Assembly: GCA_038501195.1 (NCBI GenBank)
Contig: JBBPUQ010000002.1
Span: forward strand, 6,277,001 to 6,341,000
Source of the DNA: Nemania diffusa
Lineage: Eukaryota; Ascomycota; Sordariomycetes; Xylariales; Xylariaceae
Direction: 5' to 3'
Length of the DNA stretch: 64,000 nucleotides
The position numbers were made by a program, and so were the translations under genes. The number at the start of each line of letters is the position of its first letter. Positions within the stretch are counted from its first letter, which is position 1. Of this stretch, positions 21,651 through 32,719 are shown piece after piece. The notes beneath the pieces were generated by a model that saw nothing but the letters and a program-made list of their open reading frames with translations, did no database searches and had not been told where the DNA came from.

Positions 21651-24600
21651 CTATTCTTCCGCTTTCTGCACTTTACCAACAGTGCTCCTCTCAGCGACTA
21701 GATCACCAATTGAAGAGATGGGCACACCTCCCATAATATCGAAGACCGCGACCGTGGCCTGAAACTCTCTACCAATGTAATTCCTCAACTCAACAGCCAT
21801 GAGAGAATCCACACCATAACTAGACAGTGGCTTACTGGGCTCTACATCGTCGGGCAGGATAGACATAGCGCGTGCCAACTTGGTTGCTAATGCCCTGATG
21901 ACAATTTGGATGCGCTCATCTGTCTCCTTCGCAAGTCGGAAGAGTGTGCCAGGGTTTTCTGTGGCTGAGGCGGAGGTGTCGGATACTGCCGGACCTACAA
22001 CATAGGAGAAGGGTCCAAAAAAGGGGCGATCATGCATCTGTGGTGGGGTTTGGCCTTGTAGGAGGAAGTCGGCAGGGGTCAACAAGCCGATTAGAATCTG
22101 ACTTTTCGCTACCGACAACAGTGGCAATTCAGGATCGCAGTAAAAGCTTAGCAGGGCCAAGAGCTCTGTGTCATCGATCTGTTGCATGTCAGCCGCCTGC
22201 TGTCGATTTCGCTGGTATGATTCCTTCTCCGCAATAATGCCAATGTTGCGCATCCAGCCGACATCGAAGGAGACGGCCTTCTTCCCATTGGCAGTGCGAT
22301 AGCGCGCTAATGCGTCCTGAGCTGAGCAACCTCCCGCGTAGTTCGATTGCGCGACGGTGCCGCATATTCCAGCGAGGGATGACAAAAGAACGAAGAAATC
22401 GAGATCTCCTGGAAGCATATCGTGCAAGTTCCAGGATGACTGAACCTTTGAGTTGATGGTTAGTATCCACTGGGCATAAGTCATGTTCTCGAACACGGCG
22501 TCCTGAAGAACCATGGCGGCGTTGATGCAACCCTTGATAGGAGGCATAGCTTGAGCCTCGTGCTCTTTGAGGACTGCTGCTAAGGCAGTGACTGAAGATG
22601 CATCGCATTTGGGTGCAAACACTGTCACGCCTCTTGCTGCAAGATTTGAGACGAGCTTGACTGCGGCTTCACTCGCCGGACCAGACTTTGACAGTATGAT
22701 CAGATGCTTTGCACCTCGATCCGCCATCCACTTGATAATAGCGCGACCCAAGCCTCCAAACCCGCCGGCGATGACATAAGAAGCTTGCGAGTCAAATCGC
22801 CACGTCTTCTTCTCGACAACACGTTGCTATTGATGTTGTTAGTAAAAGAGCCTTTCACGTATATTATAATACTATACTTACTGGTACTATATCAGTAGGA
22901 TCAACGCCGATCACAATACGGCCAGTATTTTTGCCGCTTTGGAGATATCGGAAAGCGTCCTCGACTTTGGAGACAGGGTAGACATGCAATGGACTGGGAT
23001 GCTGAGCACCTTGTTCCAGTAGCCCTAGCGTGCTCTTGAGGAGCCTTGAAGTAAGTTCCTCGTCAGACTGTGACAAGTGAACCAAGTCAACGGCCGAGAA
23101 GGTAACATTCCGCGCAAAGCAGGCCATTGGCAATGATGAATTCGCCATAATATCTGCTTTGCCAATCTCGATGAATCGGCCGTACGGTGCAATACACTCC
23201 CAAGAGGCACGAAGGCCGTCTCCAGAAAGCGAGTTGAGTATAACATCAACGCCATACCCGTTCGTTACACGCATTATGCCCTGAGCGAACGAAGTGTTGC
23301 GGCTATAGAATATGTGGTCCTCGGGAATATCAAAATTCTCAATCAGGAATTTCTTCTTTTCATCGAAGCCGACAGTCGCAAAGATCTCGGCCCCCCGAAG
23401 CTTAGCGATCCATATCGCTATCTGGCCCGTGCTACCCGCTGCAGAATGGATGAGGATCTTTTCGCCCTTCCGCAACCGGGCCACGTCGACTAGAGAGTAG
23501 TAGGCTGTGATGCCTGGTGCGACCATAGAGGCCGCTGCTTCGAGGGACAAATCATCTGGAAGCTTGAGCACGCATGACTCGAGAGCACGGGGATACGCTC
23601 TCATACAACCTGGAGAGATCATACAGACTCTGTCTCCAGGCTGGAGGCCTGAGTTGCAGTCGGACCCTACCCTGGTCACAATACCGGCACAATCTCCTCC
23701 CAAATCACCGTCATCTAGACGACCGAGGGCGACGTATACGTCGCGAAAGTTGAGGCCCCACGCTTTAGCTTCGATTTCAACGTCCCGTGGGCCCAGCGGT
23801 GCTCCATGACTAAAATCCTCGACGAACTCTAGACTTTCCAGGTCGCCTGGTGTTCCAACGGTTAGCTGTAACGCCGAACTTGACGACCAAGGCTTGTGTT
23901 GCAGCTGTGGATAAATGAGTGACCGAATAGTGTTGTTTAAAGATGACTCCTCAACTACACGGCTCGTACTGATCTCGCCATCGCGGACAATGAACTCTAC
24001 TTCCGCCGAAGAGCCCTCGAAAGCAGACTTTAACACCTTAGTGATATAGCGCGCGAGGTCAGCTACTGGTTCATCGCCCCGCTCGATAGAAAGCGTCACC
24101 AGATGCTTCTCTATCGCTTCCGTCCGAATAGAACGCCAAAATCCTGGGGCGACTCCGTATAGTGCGAATTGAGAGTCTTCAAGCCGTGGCACAGTAACCC
24201 ATAGCAGATTCTTGACGGTTCTGACCAAGTATTGGAAAGATTCGAAGTCCGCTTGAGTTATGGTGGCCAGTAATGGCTTGTCCATCTCCAGTAAGGATAC
24301 CACCACATCAGAGTCGACTACATCCGCGCTTTCAAGCTGCGTAAGAGTGATGATATTTGACGACTGGAATCCAACAACTCCCTGGAGTGAGGAAGCTAAA
24401 GCAACTTGTGAATCAGATTGAGAATCAATAAGTAGAAAGCATCTTTCAAGCGAAGACTGGTTTTCAGGTTGCCGATCTGCTTCTGCCGTTGTTAGAATGA
24501 TGCTAAAAATATGGCATGATTCATCCTTGAAGTCCCTCAGGCACAAGTCGTTACCGGAGAATCCATTGGCTTGCAGGCCTTCATGCCATTGGTCCTCGAT

Positions 24601-27600
24601 GATAGCAGGCGACATCCTACGCCAATCCTCCTGGCAATTCCACCAGCCAGGCGCCAAGCCAAAAGCGAAATTAGTAATGACCTTTTCGGGCGCGACGGCT
24701 TCAAGGAGAACCATGCGGCCCCCAGGCCTGAGGGTCTTGTGCACGTTTCGGATCGTCGCCCCGAGATCAGTCGTAGCATGCAGAACACTCCCAGCGATTA
24801 CCAAGTCATATGAGCCGAGTTCGAAGCCCTGGTCTTCAACCGATCTTTCCAAATCGAACGTCTTGAACACCATCCTCTCGCTGACACCGTGCCACCGAGC
24901 TCTAGCATTTTCAAAGAATGTAGGCGACACGTCAGTGTACGTGTAGTTGGAGAATTGAAGACCGCCAGTTTGTCTCTCGAGATCCATCAACGTGGACAAG
25001 ATATGCGATGTCATTCCGCCTGTCCCTGCCCCTACCTCTAGGATGCGGAGATGTGGGTTTTCATGCGACGCCAATGTGATGATGCGCTGTAGTCTATGAT
25101 CGCATATACTCTTGAACATGTCTCCGTAAAAAATTGCAGCGAGATTTGAATCAAAGATGACCGAGAGCGGATCGATTTCCCCAACGAGAATCCGTTTCAG
25201 TTGACGGACAATCGCGGTGAATAGCTTCCATGGCGGGTTCAAAGTCTCAATCTCCTCGAGGAGGGTTTCTAAATCCTCGACACTAATATCAATATTCACT
25301 TGAGATGGTAATATCTGCTGAGCTTGGTACTCCATCCAGCTGATATGGCGAGCCAGGGAGGCAGGGACTCGGAGCCGGTCGCTTGCGGTTAACTGCTTAA
25401 GCGTTCTACAGAGGGATGTGTTGAGGGCAAAGGTGAGTTTATCGTGCCAATCAACTACATACTTCTCATCTTTCGAGAAGGTATCGTCGCCGCAGGTCCG
25501 GCGGAGTTGCTCAGTGTTCAGCAGACTCAATTGTGGTTGCCACTCTACTCCATATAGCAATTTCTTATGGGCTTGGACAGACAAATCATCCTTTGAGACC
25601 TGCGCCGTGACCAGTCTTCGCATTTTGCAGAGGACAGAATTATCATCCGCAAGTGCATATATTGTCCCTTCTTTAGCTTCTCGGCCTGCCCCGCTACTTG
25701 CGATAGTCAAGTATCGAACGGAAGAGGTGTGCGAAGCCTGCCAGCCAGAGGCGGAGAACCATCCATCGTGTAAACTCATGGGTACGTGGGTGGCAGATAC
25801 CGCGGTAAGTCCTTTCGTGATGCTAACTCGTAGTGCATGGAATGCAGCATCCAAGACAGCGGGATGAACAAGACTAGCTTGGTGCTTGGGCGTTACATTG
25901 ACGCGGGCAAGTGATGTCGCCTTGCCGTCCCAGCGAATGTCCTCCAAGAGCTGAAACCATTCACCATACTTGATGCCATGTTTATCAGAATCCTTGTAGA
26001 AAACTCGTGAATCGATCTTAGTCGTACACGCATCTAGGGCATCATTGTACCGTAGCATGGCCTGGTCTTCGGCGAGTCGTCTCTCCATGCCGTTGTCTAC
26101 TTCAGCTCTTTGTTGTTCATATTGGATTTGTATAGTAGCCCTAAAGCACTCGTTCCATCTATTGTCGTATCGAGCGAAGAGCTTGATATCCGACCAGGTT
26201 GACTGCTTCTCATATGACTTTTGGATGGGACGTAGATGGAGCATCGTTTCTGTCTTATGCTCCCAGGCCTCCTTGACGACGATTGGGCTCAGGAAGTGAG
26301 CCTCTTTGATATAATAACCAGAGATGACTCGACTTTCAATTGCCATTTCTCGCGCAGCTTCCATTGCCATGATAAGCATTCCAGCTGCTGGGTAAATGAT
26401 GGTGTTGCTCACCTATTCTATAATTAGTACATGTTGATTAGCTAGAAGGGAATCTCTATGTGAGACTTACAACGTGATCGCCAATCCAGGGGGTAGTTTC
26501 AACGCTCCAGAGGTTCCTCCATCTCGGCTCTAAGGGGTTCCAATCGTGGAATCGCCAGCCAAGGAAATCGCCCGAGACCGGCTCGCGAAGCCTAAAGTCA
26601 TGACTCAATCGTGACTCAGCCCAGTAAGTATGAGAATTGTCAAAAGGATACTCTGGGCAGTCGACCAAAAATGAGGGGATCGAGCTAGATAGTAGCCTAT
26701 TAGCCTCAGATATGTTGAATTCATGACCATGACAGAAAAGGTGCCCCAAAAGTTCCAAGGTGCTTTCAACCGCGTCTTTCGACCGATGTAGAGCGCTCGC
26801 GTATCGAGTTTGTTTTCGATTTCCCACCTGATTTACTGTGTCTTGAATAGGTCGCTTGAGTGCTGCATGCGGGCCTATTTCGACTATGTCAGTGATGCTT
26901 CCTAGGCCAACTTTTAATGTTGAAGCCTTCTGCGTCGCAATTTGGATCGCATCAGAGAATCGCACGGGCGATACGAGATTATTGACCCAGTACTGGCCTG
27001 TTACCAACACCGATGGACGAACAAGCTGTCCCGTCACCGTTGATATCATCGGGATGGTCGGCCTGGCATTTTCTGCTTCAAGCGTACCCATGCGCGACAG
27101 GTAGTCGTTGGCAATGATCAACATATACGACGAATGATATGCAACACCCGTCTTCAGCTTTTGCGCGAATATTCCGTCTGCCTCAAGACTCTGTTTCACT
27201 GCATCTATAGCGCGTTCTGGACCAGACAGTGTGCAGTTGAGCGGACTGTTGATGCATGCTATTTGAACCGAGTCCTCGGCGTCGGGGTTGCCCATTGCCT
27301 TCAAGTAGTCTCTGACTTGATCTTGGGGCAAGTTCACAGATATCATAGCCCCCACAGATGCCGCCTTCGCCTTCAGTCTGCCAGCAAGCTGGCCTCTAAA
27401 GTACGAGATCTTACAAGCCGATTTCAAGGTCAGTGAGCCTGTCGTGTATCTTTACAACCAGAGTTAGCAGTAGTACCAACAGTATAGAGCCTTGTTAGCT
27501 TACGCAGCAGCGATTTCGCCTGACGAGTGTCCTATGACAGCCTTTGGACGAATTCCAAACGACTTAAGTAGCTCGACTAAAGAAATCTGTAGCGCTGTTG

Positions 27601-30355
27601 AAAGTGGTTGACTGTACTCCGGTCGGTCAATATTCTCGGGTTTGCGAATTTGATCTAAACGTGAATTAGCATATCGTCTGTAATCTTCAGATATCATAAC
27701 CCACCGAAGATAGACCACTCGCACCCTAGATCACGATATATGTTGTCGATGCGTCTTAAGGTCGCTGCGTAGATGGGATATTGCATGAGCGCCAGGCCCA
27801 TATTTATATACTGTGCCCCTTGGCCTGTGAATACAAACGCGAGGCTAACCTCGGCAGATGTGCGCACAGGTTTTGAAGTGAGAGATTTGGTGCTCGTAGT
27901 TGAAAAGTCATCAGAGGTAACAGAGAACGCTCGCCAAAGCATATGGCTTCGTCGAGACGCCAAGGTGTAGGCAAGTTCCTTAACCTTCTCTGTGTTACCA
28001 GCAATATGGGCCTCGATATAAGAGTCATATTGCTGTACAGTTCGTCGGACTTAGAAAATATAGTCAGTAGTTTGTTTAAAGCTTTGATAGAGTATATGCC
28101 GCATCTCGGGTGGTCTGGTCAGGATCAGATCCCCACCCCTAGTATTCTCCCTAATAAAAGAAGCATGATTCGAATATCACTTACGAGCTTGTTCGTCAGA
28201 TGCGCTCCAAACTAATAGTTTAGATGCAATTGTAGGATAATCGACCTTGTTTTGTTGGTCCAAGTTAGACTCATAGGTATCGTCAATACTCTGCGAGTCG
28301 GTACCAGCAGGCATGGTATCAAGGTCAGCAAGAGTGTGGTGACCGTTGGTGCCATTGGCACGTTTAATTTTGACGCCATTGGCGGGCCTCCAAGTGCTTG
28401 TAATACGACTAGCGATGCCATTAAGCCCATGCATTCCGTTATGGGACAGCCCATTCGAGTTATGAGTATTAACGGTGCAATGATTAGCTATAAGCTTATG
28501 ATCTTGAAGATAGTGATACGCATCATCTAATATAACGTGCGTGTTAGTGCCACCAAAGCCGAATGAGTTTACGGAAACTCGTCGAAGACCACTACTTGGC
28601 CAGGCAATGGGTGTGCTAGGAATCTTGGACGACATTAGCATAATACGTAATACTAGTTTGAGATGCTATCTTGTACATACTACTGTATGGTAAAACCCAA
28701 CATCGATGTTGTCGTTAGGTCGTTGGAATAGGGCGTTTGGGACAATAATACCCTTCTCGAGAATCACTAGCCCAAATTTGAGTCAGCGTCCCCCGCGAGT
28801 CAAATAGGTAAATCAAGGACTTTCAATCATTCCTATCTGGTACTTACTAATAGATTTAATGATGCCAGCGAGTCCACTGCAACCCTCGAGGTGGCCGATG
28901 TTGGCCTTCACCGAGCCGCTGTGATCATTAGCAATAGCTCTGTTTTGCTCTATGGGGACTCCTGTATACTAACACGTAAAGAGGCTCTTCGGAGCTCCGA
29001 TACGGCCTAAAAACCCTACCTATGGCTTTCATTTCTATAGGGTCTCCTACTGGCGTGCCAGTCCCTTAAATAATATTAGCTATAAGTAGTAGAAGAACAC
29101 TATAGAACCTACCATGGGCTTCTACATAACGAGTAGATTCAAAGGAGAGGTTTGCCTTTCGGTATACATGACGAATGAGATCCTCTTGCGCTTCGGGGCT
29201 TGGCTGGGTCAAGGAGGGTGTACGGCCACTACAAGAGTTTGAGCTTTAGTTGTTGCTACTCATATAAGCTTAGGAGGGTAGAGGAATTTGAGGGAGTAGT
29301 CATGGTTTAGAGTAGAATCATGCCAAAGCGGACAGGAAAATACTTGAATAGTTCGAGATTCTTACTCCTGATTCGTGCCTGTTGAGCGAATGACAGTCCT
29401 GATCATGTCACCGTCTCTGACAGCATCTCTCAAAGGCTTTAATACGAGAGCAATAACACCCTCGCCTCGGGCGTATCCGTTCGCGCGGTGATCAAAGCTG
29501 TAAGATTTGCTATCTGGAGAAAGAAAATTGAGATTAGACAGCAGCAAGAATCCGTCAGGGCCTAAAATGAGGTTTGATCCGGTCACTAAGGCCTGAAGAC
29601 GCGATTTAGTATTAGAATATAGTACTTTAATTGGAGGCGAGAGATATAGTGTGTAAGCTTACCATAGAAGCATCGCCACTTGCTAGTGACTGACATGCAA
29701 GGTCAACTGCTACTAGACTGCTAGAGCATGCGGTGTCTATATGAACACTAGGTCCAAGCAAGTCGAAAAACCAGCTCACGCGATTAGGTAGGATTGATGA
29801 GAAGGTGCCAGTAATTGCCATGCGTGATGCCATCTCGGGGTCTTTTGATACCATTCTTGAATAGTCGTCCGTCATCGACGCACTAAACACAGCTGTTCGT
29901 GATCTCTTTAAACTTTTCATTGCAACCCCAGCTATGGAAGGCCATCAATTCTGAGTTCATCGGTAATCGCCTACGGGCATTTGCTTACCGTTCTCAAATG
30001 CTCTATAAGATGTTTCGAGTGTCCATCTCTGCATAGGATCCATCGAAGCCGCTTCCGCCGCTGTTACCGAGAAGAAAGGGGCATCAAATGTCCCAGGATC
30101 ATCTTTGATGAAGTATCCTCCGCGAGCGTATATCTAAGCCTAAGTCAGCTTCAATCTTAACGGAAATGATGTGACTATGCTTACCTTGTTGCGTTTTGCC
30201 GACTCAGCATTGTGAAAAGCGTTGCCACTGATGCGCGATGCCGGCCAATCTGTCATCAAATTCCTCCCATTCTCAAGCGTCTCCCAGAAGCTGGAGACAT
30301 CATCCACCCCTTCAGGGAGCTTGAAAGAAAAGCCTATGACCGCAACGTCTCCCAT
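21651..30355 (-). CDS. Highly reducing type I polyketide synthase (KS-AT-DH-cMT-ER-KR-ACP)
   Basis: Iterative PKS predicted to make a reduced, C-methylated chain. Fourteen exons give 2,598 aa: 30355-30185, 30133-29989, 29931-29663, 29592-29366, 29228-29113, 29064-28974, 28918-28848, 28766-28681, 28623-28185, 28049-27705, 27654-27504, 27449-26471, 26412-22882, 22826-21651. All junctions keep frame. KS: C174 (DTACSSS), H309 (EAHGTGT), H349 (KANIGHLEG). AT: S697 in GHSSGE. DH: H1029 and D1218; the HxxxGxxxxP motif has Asn for Gly. c[11 protein letters not shown] near 1489-1496, with downstream motifs. ER: about 1880-2205, with [23 protein letters not shown] at 2228-2234, Y2370, but the residue four after Tyr is Cys2374. 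ACP: S2548 in [11 protein letters not shown]. There is no terminal thioesterase, so release should be in trans. No stop or frameshift is seen; product unknown. Confidence 0.96.
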
Positions 30356-30869
30356 AGCTACAATCCAGTGTAGTCGATGAAGATTTGTAGCGGAGATGAG
30401 ATTTTACAAGTATAAAACGGAAAGAGAGGCGAGCTGAAATCAACTACCTAGTATAGAAAGCCCATCGCTGAGTAATAGTGGTGATGGGACCTGTCTCGTC
30501 CCCCTGTTGCCTAGTTAGTAGATAGATGTGTAGTAATGATGGATGAACTTCTCGAATCGGAGACCTTATACTGTTGTAGTCGAGACGGCGCCACGTCGAA
30601 AGTGGCCCCGAGCAAAATCAAAAACAGCAACTTCCGAGTTCGTGCTCCCGGTTTCAGTACGTACCGCGATACTAACGCATGCTAAACGGGCCCGAAGCGA
30701 AATCTTCCTGAGAAGAGAAGGAACCAGTCCTAATGGACGTTCTACGACTGACTACGCTTCGTTAGACCTTGGCAGTCCATATCAGATCCGTGGGCCAGAA
30801 CCTTGGACTGAGGGACTAGAGCAATACATTGCATGGACATCTTGATAGAAGGGGTTGATTCTAACACGG

Positions 30870-30885
30870 CGGTCAACATTGACCG
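30870..30885. promoter_or_regulatory. Perfect palindrome CGGTCAA-CA-TTGACCG (CGG-N10-CCG)
   Basis: Seven-base arms flank a 2-bp centre, and a further CGG directly precedes it (30867-30869). This fits the everted/inverted CGG half-site layout recognised by dimeric Zn2Cys6 proteins with a 10-bp spacer (Put3-like). It lies 515 bp upstream of the PKS ATG and 746 bp upstream of the hydrolase ATG, so it could control both. The regulator at 11440 is the obvious candidate, by inference only. Confidence 0.5.
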
Positions 30886-31026
30886 ACTTCCTAGCGTCCT
30901 TGGCCGCGTCACGAGCTTGTACAATTCCACGCATAAGCAGCTTTCTGCCGTATCACCGCGAGGCTGCCCAAGCACCTGTTTCGTCACATTAGTTCTCAGT
31001 CAGGCCGTAATATACTTCTATAGGGT

Positions 31027-31224
31027 TTGGTTCGTGATGGAGGTGAATTGGTCGAACACGGAGCGCCTTGGTTGTGTTCAGGTGGTATGTATACCGCCTA
31101 CCTACAATATGGTACTCCAATGCCGTTGGATCCAACCGTCATCCAATGGGCTGAATCATGGGGCGCGGATGGGGTTTCCTTAGCGTCCGTGCATTTTCCG
31201 GAGCTATACCTACCCCAGTACTAA
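31027..31224 (+). other. Protein-like open frame, possible gene relic or missed exon
   Basis: The frame opens after a TAG at about 31021 and reads GELVEHGAPWLCSGGMYTAY, then LQYGTPMPLDPTVIQWAESW and a short tail ending ELYLPQY before a stop. Its amino-acid make-up (Trp, Gly and Pro in plausible places) looks more like real protein than the other frames here. CTATAG just before it could be a 3' splice site. I cannot assign a family or find convincing upstream exons, so it may be the decayed end of a former cluster gene or coincidence. Confidence 0.2.
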
Positions 31225-31631
31225 GACGGACCCAAGGACATGCCACTGGAAGAATGTTGGCTTAGTGTAGAGGATGACAGCTTGATCAAGGGCTACCCTA
31301 GCTGGATGTATACCTAGCCGCAGAGATCTTGAACTCCATAGCACTAGTAACACGCATGCTTACATACAAGTACATATGTATAGTGTTACAGTATCTAGTG
31401 TATGTACAGAATATGCGTAAAGGGTTGATGCTCGCCGTCCTCACCTACGTCCAAAATCTCTAGGTTGGTGGTACCGACTTAAAGCCAAGGCGGTCGAGGA
31501 GTATTTGAAAGACGACAAAGCCCCTCCGTTGTTGCCTGCAATTTGGGTGAGCTATCATATCGCTTCACCAACTCGTACTAGGTATATTTACTATATTCAC
31601 AATCATAGTGTTTTTTTCTCGGCCTTTCAAA

Positions 31632-32719
31632 ATGCGATTTCTTTGCCTACATGGTGAGTGGCGTCTTTTCTCCCGAACAGTTTTTACTCATCGACCGCTA
31701 TAATGCCAGGTTAAAGACTACCCAAAGCCTGAGGTTGCGCCGCTCAGTCCGACCTAGATATGCCTGACCTGCCTCCCTAATTACCTCCCTACTACTTGCG
31801 TGCCTGCCTTTGCCTATTCTTTTGAAGCATATCAAGATGGTTCGCTAACCCGGGACTGGGTGTAGGAAGAGGCACAACTGCTAAGGTGTGTCGAACTACG
31901 CAGCACCGTGTGCATCATGTTTACAGGAGTCCTGTCACTAATTCTCTTCGGTTATCAGATTTTTGAGATGCAGACTGGTATTTGACGATCGATTCCCTGA
32001 TGAGTCTTCACAGAAGATCTTACTGTTTCCAGCGAGGATTTGCCAGGCATTAGGACGAGATCATCAATTTGTTTTCGCCAATGGGAATGTGCCCGCCCAA
32101 CCTGATGCTGGTTCGGACCCCTGCAAGCCTATTACACAGTATAGGTAGTGTGCCTACGTAGAATTACAGTAGTGTGCACTAGGTATTTAATCGTGGCTGA
32201 TCTCGGACAGGCGCCGCCGCTATCTCGGACGAATACTTTGGCTATGTCGGCAGCTCCATCCCGGAGCATGAGGATTTATACCATGATCTACTTGACATCG
32301 TCAACAACCAAGGCCCCTTCGACGGTTTGATGGGATTTTCTGAGGGCGGCGCTGTTGCGGCTTGGATGCTGATTGAGAATTCGAGGCATCCCCTCACCTT
32401 TGGGCCTTTTAAGTGTGCCATTTTCTTCAGTGCTGCGGTGCCGTTCGATCCCGATGTCGTTCGGTCCGGAATTGTCAAACCTGTCGATCCGGCTATAGAG
32501 GGTGAGATGATCAAGATCCCAACGGCCCACGCCTGGTCTAGTGAGAACGACGTCAATGAGAAGGCGGCGCAGTCCCTCGCGAGTTTATGTAGCGCAAAGG
32601 TCCGGGAGACTTTTGTGCACACCTTGGGCCATAATGTGCCTGGGTCGAAGTCTGATTCAGAAGCTCTGGCTGGGGCACTTCGAATTATCGAGCGGACCAT
32701 CGAACGCGCTAGAGAATAA
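31632..32719 (+). CDS. FSH-family serine hydrolase (LovG-like trans-acting thioesterase candidate)
   Basis: Alpha/beta hydrolase of the FSH1 family (PF03959). Members beside HR-PKS genes, such as LovG in lovastatin synthesis, hydrolyse the finished chain from the ACP. Five exons: 31632-31653, 31866-31885, 31959-31977, 32033-32110 and 32211-32719 (215 aa). The first three exons are only 22, 20 and 19 nt. Joined, they give the N terminus MRFLCLHGRGTTAKIFEMQT, which matches the family closely and justifies the microexons. The nucleophile is S90 in GFSEGG. H187 (LGHNVPG) and an acidic residue near D160 (SSEND) complete the triad. Intron 4 (32111-32210) uses a weaker GTTCGG donor. The gene is divergent from the PKS, which itself lacks a thioesterase, so a release or editing role is well supported by context. 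Confidence 0.87.

Larger units (their letters stand above)
30356..31631. other. Divergent promoter region between the PKS and the FSH hydrolase
   Basis: About 1.3 kb separates the two divergent starts. It contains the perfect palindromic CGG-N10-CCG element at 30870-30885. Several open frames occur on both strands. One, ending at 31224, has a protein-like composition and is listed separately as a possible relic. No complete gene is recognised. Confidence 0.6.

Noticed and set aside
26456..30355. Many short minus-strand frames with stops between them, looking like a broken PKS pseudogene
   Set aside because: Every break coincides with a GT...AG intron of 48-137 bp, and joining the 14 exons keeps frame and restores all KS and AT motifs. 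The gene is intact.
30543..30845. 100-codon frame in the PKS promoter
   Set aside because: No motif; overlaps other equally open frames and carries no sign of selection visible by eye.
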